DNA from: Hygrophila difformis
Taxonomy: Eukaryota; Streptophyta; Magnoliopsida; Lamiales; Acanthaceae
Assembly: GCA_030278955.1 (NCBI GenBank)
Contig: JAOANR010000014.1
Location: 39,073,453-39,137,452 of the forward strand
DNA length: 64,000 nt
Direction of reading: 5' to 3'
Part shown: positions 33,547 through 45,200 of the stretch, piece after piece
Numbering within the stretch: position 1 is the first letter of the stretch
Layout of the letters: each line of letters starts with the position of its first letter
Notes under the pieces: generated by a model
What the model was told of the DNA's origin: nothing
Databases searched by the model: none
What the model saw: only the letters and a program-made list of their open reading frames with translations
Translations under genes and position numbers: made by a program

Positions 33547-35533
33547 TCAGACAATGTTGCAACGCCCAAGGTCTCTTCTTAATGATTCACCCTTGCTTGC
33601 TTCAATCCTTGACGTGAAACTTTGTAGACCACCAAGTTCCTTATAGTCAATCATCTTCTTTCCTTGCTTGGTTGATGAAGCAATAAGACTGACCAAGGTT
33701 CCTTTGGCACGCCATTCTCTTCTTGGAATACTCTTCTTTAAGTTCTCATTAGGCCAAAAGACTGGTCTTCCAGAAAGGGCGTCTCTGGCTAAGGTGTGAC
33801 ATGCTCCAACTTTGTGTCCATAGTTGTGACAATACTCACATTCCAAGGGTACAGGAGGTGGAACACGTCGTCTGGTTATTCTCTTTGATCCTTTGACTTG
33901 ATCAATGATCTTCTTTGTGCTTCTCATTGGAATCTCCTTAGGAATGGTTCCTTCCTTAACAAAAAGCCTTTCAGTTGAGCTGGAACATTTATTTGTATAA
34001 CCAATTCCACGTCTGTCACCATGAGCTCTAGTAGATGAAATGATTTCCTCAAGAACATCTTTTCCTTTGTTGAACTTGTTGGCCAATTCTTCTGAGCTGG
34101 ACACTTTAGCTTTCAACACTTGAACCTGTTCAGTGAGTGTGGTCACTTGTTCCTCAAGTTCAACCTTTTGATTGGACAGGACAGTGACCTGATCAGTAAG
34201 TCTTTCATTAACAACTGTGAGCTCATGAACCTGTTTAACAAGTTCATCCTTTTTGTTGCACAACTCTACTGAACTTGGCTCCAAGATGTTTACAAGATTG
34301 CTCAGCTTATCTCTTTCATTGCAGGCATCTGTTAACTCTTCCTTTTGAGCAAAATATTTCACTTTGAGATCCTCAAATTCACTTTGCAATCTGCTGAATT
34401 CTTCTTCCTTATCTTCCAACTTGTTATATATCACATTATATTGATCATTGAGTGCTTCGAAACTCTCATCTCCTTTCCTGTCAGAATTAGAAGAAGAGCC
34501 ATTTTGACAATATACAGAAGTGATACAAACAGGAAGGTTACCAATGTTGTCCGATTCAGAATCTGACTCAGAATCTGAGTCCCAAGAGCCAACAAATGCT
34601 ACTCTTGTTACATCATTACGATCACTATCACTGGAGCTTGAACTCTCTTCATCACTGAAGGTGGCACAGTAGGTCTCTTTATTTCTGTCACTCTTCCTCC
34701 TTTCTGGTCTTTTCATTGAAGAGCCTTTTCCATTCTTCTTTCCACATTTTTTGAACATCTTATCCCTGAGGATCCTGGCGATGCGTTTTGAGAGCTTGAC
34801 CAAGTCCTCCTCCTCATCATCATCTGAACTTGACTCTTCAGCAGGAGGTTCAATCTGAGATTTGGACTCCACCTTGAAAGCCACAGACTTCCCTGTAAAG
34901 CGTTTGCAGTGGTCCATCTCCCATGACTGTAAGATCCCCATTAGTTCATCAACAGCTATGGTGGCATAGTTTTCTAGCAATTCAAGAGCAGCAATTTTTG
35001 GATTGAATCTTTCTGGAAGTGTACCTACAATCTTAGTAACTATCTCCTGAGAGGAGTAGGTCTTACCAAGCTGTTGTGCTTGGTTGGTTAGAGTACGAAT
35101 TCTACTAAAATAACTATTGATAGACTCATGTTCATCCATGACAAGTTTATGAAACTGTGCTTGAATAGAAATAATTTTAGAGGTTATAACAGGAACCGAA
35201 CCTTCATGAGAGTTTACCAGTATCTCCCATGCTTCAAAGGCTGTGGTACATGTACAGATCAGGCTGTATTGATCCTCGGTCACTGCACTGAAGATCGCAT
35301 GTAGTGCTTTGGAGTTCATGTTTGTGTAGACCCTCTCGCCTGCAGTCCACTTCTTTTTGTCTTTAGGTATGGTAACACCATCAACAGTCACTGAAGGGGG
35401 TTCATACTTTGTGAGCACAGCATCCCAAGCCCTATCATCGATAGACATCAAGAAAGAGCATCTTATTTTTCCAGAAGGAAAAGTTTGTTCCGTCGAGCAG
35501 TGGGGGCTGGTTGAATGCCGATCCTTGACTCAT
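33547..35533 (-). CDS. Gag of the gag-only element
   Basis: The main frame from 35448 (ATG, MSIDDRAWDAVLTKY) to 33547 has about 633 residues. It contains the gag core (SIQAQFHKLVMDEHESINSYF), acidic Ser/Asp tracts, a long coiled coil at about residues 325-465, one CCHC knuckle (CEYCHNYGHKVGAC) and a short basic tail. The usual N-terminus (ATG at 35533: MSQGSAFNQPPLLDGTNF) lies in another frame, joined by a one-base deletion near 35455. The present copy therefore either starts at 35448 or is disabled. The last 70 residues after the knuckle do not look like protease and may mark where pol was lost. Confidence 0.85.
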
Positions 35534-35564
35534 CTTGCTGTTTGGATCTCTCTCGAAAGAGTGT

Positions 35565-35577
35565 GGCTCTGATACCA
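35565..35577 (-). promoter_or_regulatory. Primer-binding site, initiator-Met tRNA, gag-only element
   Basis: The minus strand reads TGGTATCAGAGCC immediately inside the 5' LTR. Confidence 0.9.
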
Positions 35578-35579
35578 CT

Positions 35580-36603
35580 TGTTAGGTCCACGGATCCAGC
35601 AAGATAGAAAACTTTATGCAGTGGTTCACTGTAAGTGTTTGAACACAGACAATGAACAAACAGATTACGATATCAGTGTAAACTTAAGCACAGCGGAATG
35701 AATAAGCGCATAAAGTAAACAAACAACACAAAGAGTTGTTGACCCAGTTCGGCCTTCGGCCTACGTCTGGGGGATACCAATCCAGGAGATTATTTCACTA
35801 TGTGTATCAACAATGGTTTACAACCACACACAGTAGATGAAATAACTTGAATGCCTTCACTCCGAACTCCAGGCGGATAGTTGTGATGACCAGCTGCTCT
35901 CTCCAGCTCTGGTATAGGCTTCCCACCTATTTCAACTCCCCAAAGCTAACCCACTTTGAGTTTCCCCTGAAGTAACCTGTGAAGCACCTCTCCTTGTTGA
36001 GTAGAATAAATGTGTTAAAGTCTTCTTCCTGGTTTCGCCTTAAGCACTCTCCTTAAATGTGTCTCAGCTTCACTTGAAGGAACTGAAGAACAATTAGAAA
36101 CTGGAGTGCTCAAGACTTGGTTCAATCTTACAGCAAATGGTGGATTCTGTGAACACAAGGCTGAAGATTGAAGTGGCTTCTCTCTAAGTTGTCCTGAAAG
36201 CTTGGATGAGTTTCAGAGTGTTTCAAGAATGATAATGGTGAGAAGTGTTTCTCCCAAGCTTCAGCAAATCCATTTAATCAGTAGCTCCCAACAGACAGAT
36301 TTGAATTCCATACCATTTTGGGAAAGAGCTGTTGGGAGAGTTCAGTCCACAGATTTGAATTCCTTTCCAATTTGGGAAAGAGCCGTTAGACACAGGCAGC
36401 TGTCTGCAAGTTTCCCTTTTCTGATCTGGGGAAGAATCCTTACATAGAAATGTTAGCATACAATCTTCCCAGATAAGGAAATAGCTGTTGGAGCTAGATA
36501 TGGCTGGCATTCTCTCAAACTTCATCCATTTTGCACAAGTTGCCTGCTGCCATGGTGGTTCAATCATCGGTGTTGAACTTCCGTCAAAACACAGGACCCA
36601 ACA
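35580..36603 (-). repeat. 5' LTR of the gag-only element
   Basis: The same length as the 3' LTR. The differences I found are at about 35775, 35975, 36383 and 36496. Confidence 0.92.
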
Positions 36604-36608
36604 ACAAC

Positions 36609-37309
36609 CACTTTTCCATGGCTATGAGACCTAAATATAATCCATTTATTTATAGTCATTTCGTCTTCTTACACTGGCTAATAAGATGACAATGAGTCCA
36701 AGTAAGAAAATCGAGAACCGAGCAAGACCCGAGCTTGGTTCGGGTTTTGATTTTTATAAAACTGGACCCACAACCGACTCGTTGTCATCCTTCAGACTCG
36801 GAACCAAACCGAACCCGACCCTCGGGTTGGGTCTTGAGTCTCGACGGACCCAATCCATTGCCATCATACTATATAACCAAATGGAAATTAAGGGGGTGTA
36901 TTGGATTTAGATTTTAATAGACTTTCTTGAATTTTAAAAAGTCTATGGATTTAAAAAATCCATAGAGTTAATATAGAGTTTGCTCGACTTTTTTTAGACT
37001 CTATGCAGACTTTGATGGATTTTTTTAATTGACTTTCATAGATTTCTATGGATTGTGGAATACTTTTTTTTTTCTGAAAAAAATTAATAATTTACATGAA
37101 TTTTTATAGACGGTGGCAATAGAACTATTGATACAAACATATATTACTATAAAACACGCTTGCATTTTAAAAACAAAACACACAATTCAGACACTAAAAA
37201 CATTATGAGTCGAACATAATTACATCCGTAAACTAAAACTTGCAATTTAAAAGGAAAACCTGTTACACAAATATTTTCTGGAATGGGGGTGCTGTAAATG
37301 TGATAATAG
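36609..37309. other. Intergenic, with a possible hAT-like MITE
   Basis: 36684-36866 has weak inverted ends (GATGACAATGAGTCC and, inverted, GATGGCAATGGATTGGG) and CCCGA/TCGGG motifs, so it is probably a small hAT-type MITE without a clear TSD. 36893-37309 is A/T-rich with repeated TCTATGGATT motifs and no coding signal. AATAG at 37305-37309 is the TSD of the next element. Confidence 0.45.
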
Positions 37310-38156
37310 TGTTGGAAAAAGGGGGTTTTGAGCTCCTTTTTGCGTAATGACGATATTTAATTTGGTTAATTAAATAGCGTATACGAATTCTACATTTCGC
37401 GTAGATTGTCGTAGTGTATTTATTTTCTCAAAACCATTGTCGGGTGAGTGAGGAATAAGTGGTCGAAGTGGGTCATTGAGTGCGGATAGCATTTGTTTGA
37501 ATGGTTGTTAAAGAGTGGTTAAAGGTGGCGCGTCCCACATTACTTAAACAGTGGGAGTTGAATTAGTTTATATTGTTCTGCGTGTTAGAATCAATTAAAC
37601 TAATGCAGGTTGGTCAAGTGCGGGGGAAGCCCACACGCGCGCGCCCGTCCCGTCCCGCGCCGCGCCGCGCCGTGGACTTGGATCTTGGTAATTGGGCTTT
37701 GGGTGGGCTTTGGGCCTGTCTAATTTTTTAGACAAAGTTTATTTGTCGGGCCCATGCCAAACAGCCCAGTCGTTGAAGCCCACTTTGATTTCAACAGTTG
37801 TTGAAAATCATTTGAATTCAGCTGTTGAAAATCCAGCTGAAACCGCCCCATCAATACTCGTCGGCGGTTTCGTCTCGTCCAACGCCTATAAATGGCAGCA
37901 TCGTCAGGCTTAGGAAGACACACAATTTTCTGCATTCTTCTGCATACATTCTTTCCTCTCCTCCCGACTTCTTCATCTCTTTGTTCTATTCGCCGGCCGT
38001 CGATGTTTGCGGTGCTGCTACGTCGAGGCAATCGTCGTTTTACCCTTGGGGACGTTCTGCCGTTGCCGGAGCACTACCGGGGCATAAACGTCTTGCGGGA
38101 AGAGTTCCATCTCGACTCGACGTTCCTTTTGTGTTGTTGTTCCGTCCATTTCTAAC
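37310..38156 (+). repeat. 5' LTR of copia 3
   Basis: It is 847 bp, from TGTTGGAAAAAG to TTTCTAACA. It contains a GC-rich short-repeat stretch (about 37630-37680) and CGCCTATAAATGG, a TATA box, at about 37883-37895. The sequence just inside (AGCGCAAGACG) is not a standard primer-binding site. Confidence 0.9.
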
Positions 38157-38250
38157 AAGCGCAAGACGTTTAAAAATAGACGGTTTCACTGCTGCCGCCA
38201 CCGCCTCCGCTGACGTTTCATCCGCCGCTGCCGCCACTGCTTCCGTTCCC

Positions 38251-39930
38251 ATGCCTGGCTCTGTCCAGGCGTCCGCTGTCGTTACCCCAACCGCAGCGGT
38301 GCGGTCAATGCTCACCACACCTACTGTTGTTCCTCCACCCGTCACGCTGCCGTTGCCGTTGCCGCTGCCCACGGCAGACCCAAACGCCTCTATCGATCAA
38401 TACTTGCTTGATCCAACGACGGCCTTTCTGCCCCCGTCGCCGACGCCTAACACTAGCGGGTATGTTTTGCCAAATTCTGGGCAGTTTATTTCTGGACACT
38501 CATTTGGAACTGTTTCGTTCCAGCCCAACGCTTCGGTTGGGGCGTCGTTGCCTTTTTCTGGACAAACGGTCGGGATTACACCCGCAGGACTTAATAATAA
38601 TATGAACACCGGTTTGCAACCGGGCGGTGGGCCGCTGAACACTAGTTTACCAACTTATGTTCAGTCGGAGCCGGCCTTCGTGCCGGGCGTTGGGCTGTCA
38701 ATGGGTTCTGTCCCTATGGCGTTGCCAAGGTCATTTGGAGTGGCCGAGAAGCCGTCAAAGTTTGACGGGCGTGATTTCAAGACGTGGCAGCAGAAGATGT
38801 TCTATCTGACCACTCTTGGTTTGGCCGGGTTTTTGAGGAGCAACCGGCCGTCCCTGTCTGAGATGGAGACCGATCCTCAGAAGCTCTTCGCCAAAGAACA
38901 ATGGGTTCATAGTGATTTCATGTGTAAGAACTTCATTCTGAGTGCTCTCACGGATCCTTTGTACGCTGTGTACTCTTCTGTAAAAGGTGCAAATGAAATT
39001 GTGGATTCAGTTGGAACGGAAGTACAAAACGGAGGATGCTGGTACTAAAAAGCATGTTGTTTCCAAATATCTGGGTTTTCAGATGGTTGATGGGCGTTCA
39101 GTGGTTGAACAAGTTCAAGAGTTTCAATTACTGATACATGGCGTTCACACTGAGGGAATGCAATTGCCCGATGCGTTTAACGCTGCGGTTGTGATCGAGA
39201 AGTTGCCTCCTTCGTGGAAAGACTTCAAGAACTACTTGATGCACAAGCAAAAGGAAATGTCCTTTGAAGATCTTGTTACACGGATCAGAATCGAGGAGGA
39301 TAACCGCAAGGCTGTGTTAAGGAGCCATTCTGCGGAGGCTAAGGCCAACTTGACTGAAACGGCCGGTAAACGCAAGCAGCCGCCCGCTGCGGGTAAAGGC
39401 AAAGCGGTTGCCGATGGCCAAAAGAGGAAGAAGTTCTCTGGGAATTGCTACAACTGTGGCAAGGTTGGGCACTTTGCACATCAGTGCCCGAAGCCGAAGA
39501 AGAAGAAGCCTGCCAAGCCTGCCGCTAACGTGGTACAGGCTGAACCTGAAGGTTGGGAAGACAACCTTTGTGCAGTGGTGTCTGAAGCTTTGCATGTTGA
39601 TGATGCTAAAGGTTGGTTTGTTGATACCGGGGCTTCGTGTCATGTGGCTGCCAACAGGGAGTTCTTTACTTCATACTGGACTGTTGAAGGCAGAAAGCTG
39701 CATATGGGAAACCAAGCATCATCTGATGTGGTTGGCGTTGGGAATGTGGTACTGAGGCTGACTAGTGGCAAAAACTTGACTATGAAGGATGTGATGCATG
39801 TCCCTGATATCCGGAAGAATTTGGTTTCAGGTTCGCTGCTAGTTAGTAGTGGTTTTAAACTTGTTTTTGAGTCTGATAAGTTTATCATGACTAAGTTTGG
39901 AAATTCCTTGGTAGAGGCTATCTCACCAAT
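38251..39930 (+). pseudogene. Copia 3 gag and protease, frameshifted
   Basis: The first ATG after the LTR (38251) opens a Pro/Ala/Thr-rich N-terminus, then the gag core (FDGRDFKTWQQKMFYLTTLG). A frameshift near 38990 moves the frame to ORF 38987-40072 ([13 protein letters not shown]). This has the CCHC knuckle [14 protein letters not shown], a Lys-rich stretch and the protease [11 protein letters not shown], and ends in the protease C-terminal region. A second frameshift near 39930 leads to integrase. The proline-rich gag leader of about 150 residues is unusual among the copia gags in this window. Confidence 0.85.
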
Positions 39931-39951
39931 GGTCTTTTCAAGTTTAATGTA

Positions 39952-41274
39952 TTGGCCAAACGCCAAGTTGTTGAGCAAGCTTCTGGTAATAAAATTGAAG
40001 GTTCTTCTTACTTGCTTGAGTGTTTTAATTTATGGCATTGTAGACTTGGACATGCAAATAAAAATGCTATAAAGAGATTGGTAAATTTAAATTTACTTAA
40101 AGAAATGGAATTCAAAGATAAAAACAAATGTGAAATTTGTGTTGAAGCGAAAATGACAAAACTTCCATTTCCAAGTGTTGAAAGAAATACTAAACCCCTG
40201 GATTTAATTCATACTGATGTATGTGATTTTAGATCTTTGCAAACTCGGGGTGGTAAAAAGTATTTTATTACTTTTATTGATGATAGCACTCGTTATTGCT
40301 ATCTTTATCTGTTGAGAAGCAAAGATGAAGCTATCGAAGCATTTAAAAACTTCAAGCTTGAGGCTGAAACTCAATTGAATAGCCGTATTAAAGCTATTCG
40401 GAGTGATCGAGGAGGAGAATACGTTGCTCCGTTTGCTGAATTGTGTGCCGAGTCCGGAATAATTCATCAAACTACAGCTCCATATTCACCGCAGTTCAAT
40501 GGTGTTGCGAAACGTAAGAACCGTACGCTAAAGGATATGATGAATGCTTTATTGATCAGTTCAGGGTTACCCCAGAACTTGTGGGGGGAAGCTGTTTTAA
40601 CAGTTAATTATATTTTAAATAAAATACCTCACAAAGGTAAGGAAGTAACGCCTTACGAGTTATGGAAAGGTAGAAAACCTTCTTTCAAATACCTCAAAGT
40701 GTGGGGGTGCTTGGCTAAAGTTGAGGTGCCACCTCCTAAACAAGTTACAATCAGCCCCAAAACAGTTGATTGTATCTTTATAGGATATGCCCTTAACAGT
40801 AGCGCGTATCGTTTCCAAGTACATAAGTCTGAAATATCTGGTATGAGTGAAGGAACGATATTCGAATCAAGAAACGCCGTGTTTTTTGAAAACATATATC
40901 CTTACAAGGATAAAGTGGAATGTTCAAATAAAAGAACGTTTGATGAAGCTACGAGCTTTGATCAGCCGAAACAAACTGACAAGGCAAGTATTTCTCCTGA
41001 ACCAGTTGAACTTCGTCGTAGCCATAGGGCCAAAGTGGCTAAAACTTTTGGTCCAGATTTCATCACTTTTATGTTAGATAACGAGCCAAGAACTGTGAGT
41101 GAAGCTCTGGCTCGACCAGATGCTGCGTTATGGCAAGAAGCCATAAACAGTGAGTTAGAATCCATTATGCAGAATCGCACTTGGGTTCTTACTGATCTAC
41201 CGAAAGGTTGTAAACCCTTAGGATGCCGTTGGGTCCTTAAAAGAAAGTATAAAGCCGATGGATCGATCGATTAA
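39952..41274 (+). pseudogene. Copia 3 integrase and start of RT
   Basis: A 440-residue frame with the zinc-binding region ([15 protein letters not shown] ... CEICVEAK), integrase core [16 protein letters not shown] and NGVAKRKNR, a C-terminal [11 protein letters not shown] segment and the start of RT ([17 protein letters not shown]). The third catalytic residue, Glu in NGVAERKNR, is Lys here, so integrase would be inactive even if translated. It ends in TAA within the RT N-terminus. Confidence 0.88.
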
Positions 41275-42629
41275 TACAAGGCTCGCCTTGTAGTTCAGGG
41301 CTTTAGACAAAAGGAAGGAGATAATTATTTTGATACTTATTCTCCGGTGTCTAGAATCACCTCCATTCGAGTGTTTCTCTCGATTGCTGCACTTTACAAT
41401 CTTGAGATACATCAAATGGATGTTAAGACTGCGTTCTTAAGTGGTGATCTAGATGAAGAGATTTATATGAATCAACCAGAAGGCTTTGTTGTTCAAGGAC
41501 AAGAGCATAAAGTCTGCAAACTGGTTAAATCTCTGTATGGTCTGAAACAAGCGCCTAAGCAGTGGCACTTGAAGTTTGATAATGTGATGTTGTCAAACGG
41601 GTTCAAGTATAATGAATGTGATAAATGCGTTTACTACAAGGGAATAACAGACAAATTTGTTATAGTTTGCTTGTATGTAGATGACATGTTGATCATGGGC
41701 AGTGACTTGAATATGATTAATCAGACCAAGAACATGTTAAAAAGGAATTTTGACATGAAAGACATGGGTGTAGCCGATGTTATATTAGAGATAAAAATCA
41801 TAAGGCATCCTGAAAGTATCGTTCTTTCTCAGTCTCACTACATTGAGAAAGTGTTGAGGAAATTCAACGCTTATGATAGTCGTCCGGCAAAGACGCCTTG
41901 GATCCCAGTGATAAGTTGAGAGTGAACAGAGGTGAACCTGTTGCTCAAGAAGAGTATGCAGGAATCATTGGTAGTCTAATGTACTTGACTAATTGTACTC
42001 GCCCGGATCTTGCATATTCAGTTAACAAACTCAGTAGATATACTAGCAATCCAAGTCGTGAGCATTGAAAGGTTATTATGAGAGTCTTGAGATATCTGAA
42101 ATATACTCAAGAGTTGGGGTTACATTACACGAGATATCCTCCTGTTCTTGAAGGGTACTCTGATGCCGATTGGATATCAGAGAAAAGTGATTCATTATCC
42201 ACAAGTGGTTATGTATTCATGATTGCGAGAGGGGTTGTGTCTTGGAAGTCACAAAAACAAACGTGTATAGCCCGATCCACCATGGAATCTGAATTTATAG
42301 CTTTAGATAAAGCTGGTGAAGAAGCCGAATGGCTTCGAAATTTCCTCGAGGAAATTCCATGTTGGAAGAAACCTGTGCCAACAGTAATGATACACTGTGA
42401 TAGTCAAGCAGCTATTGGCAGGGCACAAAATGAGATGTATAATGGAAAGTCGAGACATATCCGTCGTCGACATCATACCGTTAAGCAGTTGATTTCTAGT
42501 GGGGTGATTTCTCTAACTTATGTGAAGTCTGGAGATAACCTAGCGGATCCGTTAACAAAAGCTGTCAACAGAGATCAATTTTGCAAATTGCGAGAGGGAA
42601 TGGGATTAAAACCCACACCTAAAGAATGA
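41275..42629 (+). pseudogene. Copia 3 RT and RNase H
   Basis: RT continues after the TAA in the same region (YKARLVVQGFRQKEGDNY). ORF 41347-41919 holds [21 protein letters not shown] and the palm motif VCLYVDDMLIMG. A frame break near 41900 follows. ORF 42078-42629 gives RNase H ([33 protein letters not shown]) and the polyprotein end at 42629. Confidence 0.88.
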
Positions 42630-43185
42630 TTACATTGGTAACCCAACCATGATGCGTGGAGATCCCACAAACTTGGTTCAAAGGGACAACTAAGATGTAT
42701 GATTTCAAATGTGAAAACACTTTTGAAGAATAATCTTCATCCTTTCCCTCAGAAGCAATGATGAAGTGTTTGATGCCTGTCTGTGGTAGAGGTTGAGTTA
42801 AATGACTCTTAATGATTCTGGAACTGTGTGTTTATATAAGTATGACAGGATACTTGATCGAATCACCTATATAAGTAGAAGTGTGGCCGCTTCAGTAAAG
42901 ACTTATGAATCCAAAGGGGGTTTCCATGGCCTGAAATGGAACCAAACGTGAGAACGGGTAAAGAGCCTGAAAAGTTACTGATTCTTTATTATTGGTCTAG
43001 TATACGATGTGGGGGATAGATCAAGAGTAAAATCACTACTCCGCCTGTATACTCGATAATATTGATATGGTTTAAGTTCAAAGCCAAAAACTACTTAGAC
43101 CCGTGCAGTAACCTTTCTTTAAAGAAGGAGTCAGGGCATTTGCATTACATTCACTACTGCTGTTATTTCCACTCATGTGGGGGAT
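42630..43185 (+). other. Copia 3 3' noncoding region with polypurine tract
   Basis: Untranslated internal sequence ending in ATGTGGGGGAT just before the 3' LTR. A second purine tract, ACGATGTGGGGGATAG, lies at about 43002-43017. Confidence 0.7.
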
Positions 43186-44069
43186 TGTTGGAAAAAAGGG
43201 GTTTTGAGCTCCTTTTTGCGTAATGACGATATTTAATTTGGTTAATTAAATAGCGTATACGAATTCTACATTTCGCGTAGATTGTCATAGTGTATTTATT
43301 TTCTCAAAACCATTGTCGGGTGAGTGAGGAATAAGTGGTCGAAGTGGGTCATTGAGTGCGGATAGCATTTGTTTGAATGGTTGTTAAAGAGTGGTTAAAG
43401 GTGGCGCGTCCCACATTGCTTAAACAGTGGGAGTTGAATTAGTTTATATTGTTCTGCATGTTAGAATCAATTAAACTAATGCAGGTTGGTCAAGTGCGGG
43501 GGAAGCCCACACGCGCGCACCCGTCCCGTCCCGAGCCGCGCCGCGCCGTCGCCGTCGCCGTCGCCCGTGCCCGTGCCCGTGGACGTGGACGTGGACGTGG
43601 ACGTGGATCTTGGTAATTGGGCTTTGGGCCTGTCTAATTTTTTAGACAATTTATTTGTCGGGCCCATGCCAAGCAGCCCAGTCGTTGAAGCCCACTTTGA
43701 TTTCAACAGTTGTTGAAAACCATTTGAATTCAGCTGTTGAAAATCCAGCTGAAACCGCCCCATCAATACTCGTCGGCGGTTTCGTCTCGTCCAACGCCTA
43801 TAAATGGCAGCATCGTCAGGCTTAGGAAGACACACAATTTTCTGCATTCTTCTGCATACATTCTTTCCTCTCCTCCCGACTTCTTCATCTCTTTGTTCAG
43901 TTCGCCGGCCGTCGACGTTTGCGGTGCTGCTACGTCGAGACAATCGTCGTTTTACCCTTGGGGATGTTCTGCCGTTGCCGGAGCACTACCGGGGCAGAAA
44001 CGTCTTGCGGGAAGAGTTCCATCTCGACTCGACGTTCCTTTTGTGTTGTTGTTCCGTCCATTTCTAACA
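43186..44069 (+). repeat. 3' LTR of copia 3
   Basis: It is 884 bp, longer than the 5' LTR because the GC-rich short repeats have expanded into CCGTCG, CCCGTG and GGACGT units at about 43545-43605. Confidence 0.9.
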
Positions 44070-44074
44070 AATAG

Positions 44075-44538
44075 GACAGGTTACAATCACAAAGAAGATA
44101 AGGAAAAGTGATATTCCGGACCCTGCATGAGGAATGATTCAAAACCTACTCAACCCAATATACATGGAAAGGCAAATCTATACATTATCAAAGTAAGTCC
44201 AACATGTAGAGCAAATCACACACTGCAGCCTTGGTCATCAAACAAAGATTCATAGCTATTGCAATTTGCAAATGTTATTAATGCTTTGTTTCAGACCCAA
44301 ATATATTACAGTAATATTTTTTAATGAGACAAACTCTTTCTCAAATTGTCTAACAAAACTAGGAATGCATCCACTCCACTTCAAAATCGTGACTGAGGAA
44401 CACAAACTAAAAAGCGCCACCATACCTAAAATGCAGAACCAGAATTCAAAGATGACCATGCCCTTGAAACATTTTCTTCCGTTTAGGCAGATTGTCACTA
44501 TTCACCCTCAGGTAATGCAAGCTTATGATATAAATATA
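44075..44538. other. Intergenic, no gene
   Basis: Anonymous sequence between the TSD of copia 3 and the Helitron. No coding or RNA signal. Confidence 0.6.
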
Positions 44539-44619
44539 TCTAATATAGTACATATATATGTTAATCGGAATCTTGCTACAGTTGTTTTCTTTACTACACT
44601 TTACTACAGTAACCTTCCT

Positions 44620-45200
44620 TACTGCAAAACGACGCCGTCTCGTTCCCTTTTTCGCCCATTCGCACATCTCTTCGTTCAGCACCAATTCTCCGCCTCTGTC
44701 TCCATTCCAATACTCCTCTGCTCCGATTCTCGTTCGCGCATCCAGGAGGTGCGTCCACCTCTGCATTCCCTTCGCCTCCGACGTTGGTTCACCATTTGCG
44801 CCGCCACTGAGATTGCATCCTCAGCCCTGGCCCTACGAAACTCTGCTTCCCGAGTGGTACTGTGCTTCCGTATCTATCCTCCTCCAACTGCTATTGTCCT
44901 CTGGGCCGGGCTTCAACCTTCGCCGTCCCAGGATCCTCCTTCATCCAACATCGACCAGCGTCTTCAATTCGCGTAACGCTTTCTGTCCGGGTTAATTACG
45001 TTTTGAATTTTTGTTTTCCGTTCCATATTTCTAGCGGCGAGAGGTGCGAACGGTCACGGTGCGTCTCCCCTTTTTCGTCACAAATTCCCCATTCACTCTG
45101 CGGATACACCTTCTCCGTTTCGCCGCCCCCTGTGTGAATCAGGCCAAAGGGAGCGCCGGTGCTTGTAGGTTCTTTTTTTATTCTTCTATTTTGCTCCTCA
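44620..45200 (+). other. GC- and CT-rich captured 5'-region-like sequence
   Basis: CT-rich, comparatively GC-rich sequence that starts near AAAACGACGCCGT, a motif common in plant 5' leaders. It contains several short ORFs in all frames and none I recognise. It could be the promoter and 5' UTR of a captured gene. Confidence 0.35.

Larger units (their letters stand above)
31973..36603 (-). mobile_element. Gag-only LTR retrotransposon (TR-GAG type), young
   Basis: A 4,631-bp element with LTRs 31973-32996 and 35580-36603 (1,024 bp each, about four differences by eye) and a perfect TSD ACAAC (31968-31972 and 36604-36608). On the minus strand the internal 2.58 kb holds a primer-binding site, gag and polypurine-like tracts. 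There is no protease, integrase or RT. It depends on a helper copia element, probably of the SIRE/Maximus type its gag resembles. It lies about 680 bp upstream of GT47 gene B. Confidence 0.92.
37310..44069 (+). mobile_element. Ty1-copia LTR retrotransposon 3, defective
   Basis: A 6.76-kb plus-strand element. LTRs are 37310-38156 and 43186-44069, with a perfect 5-bp TSD AATAG (37305-37309 and 44070-44074). The order gag, protease, integrase, RT, RNase H and polypurine tract (ATGTGGGGGAT before 43186) is that of copia. There are about a dozen LTR substitutions by eye, roughly 1.5 percent. Coding is broken by frameshifts near 38990 and 39930, a TAA at about 41272, another frame break near 41900 and a stop near 42066. 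I did not assign a lineage. Confidence 0.92.

Noticed and set aside
37825..38250. Extending copia 3 gag upstream into the LTR
   Set aside because: The frame is open through the LTR by chance; the first ATG after the LTR is at 38251, and the same LTR frame occurs in the 3' LTR.
44266..44995. ORFs of 145-236 codons at the start of the Helitron
   Set aside because: Composition looks like untranslated CT-rich leader, several overlapping frames are equally open, and no family is recognisable.
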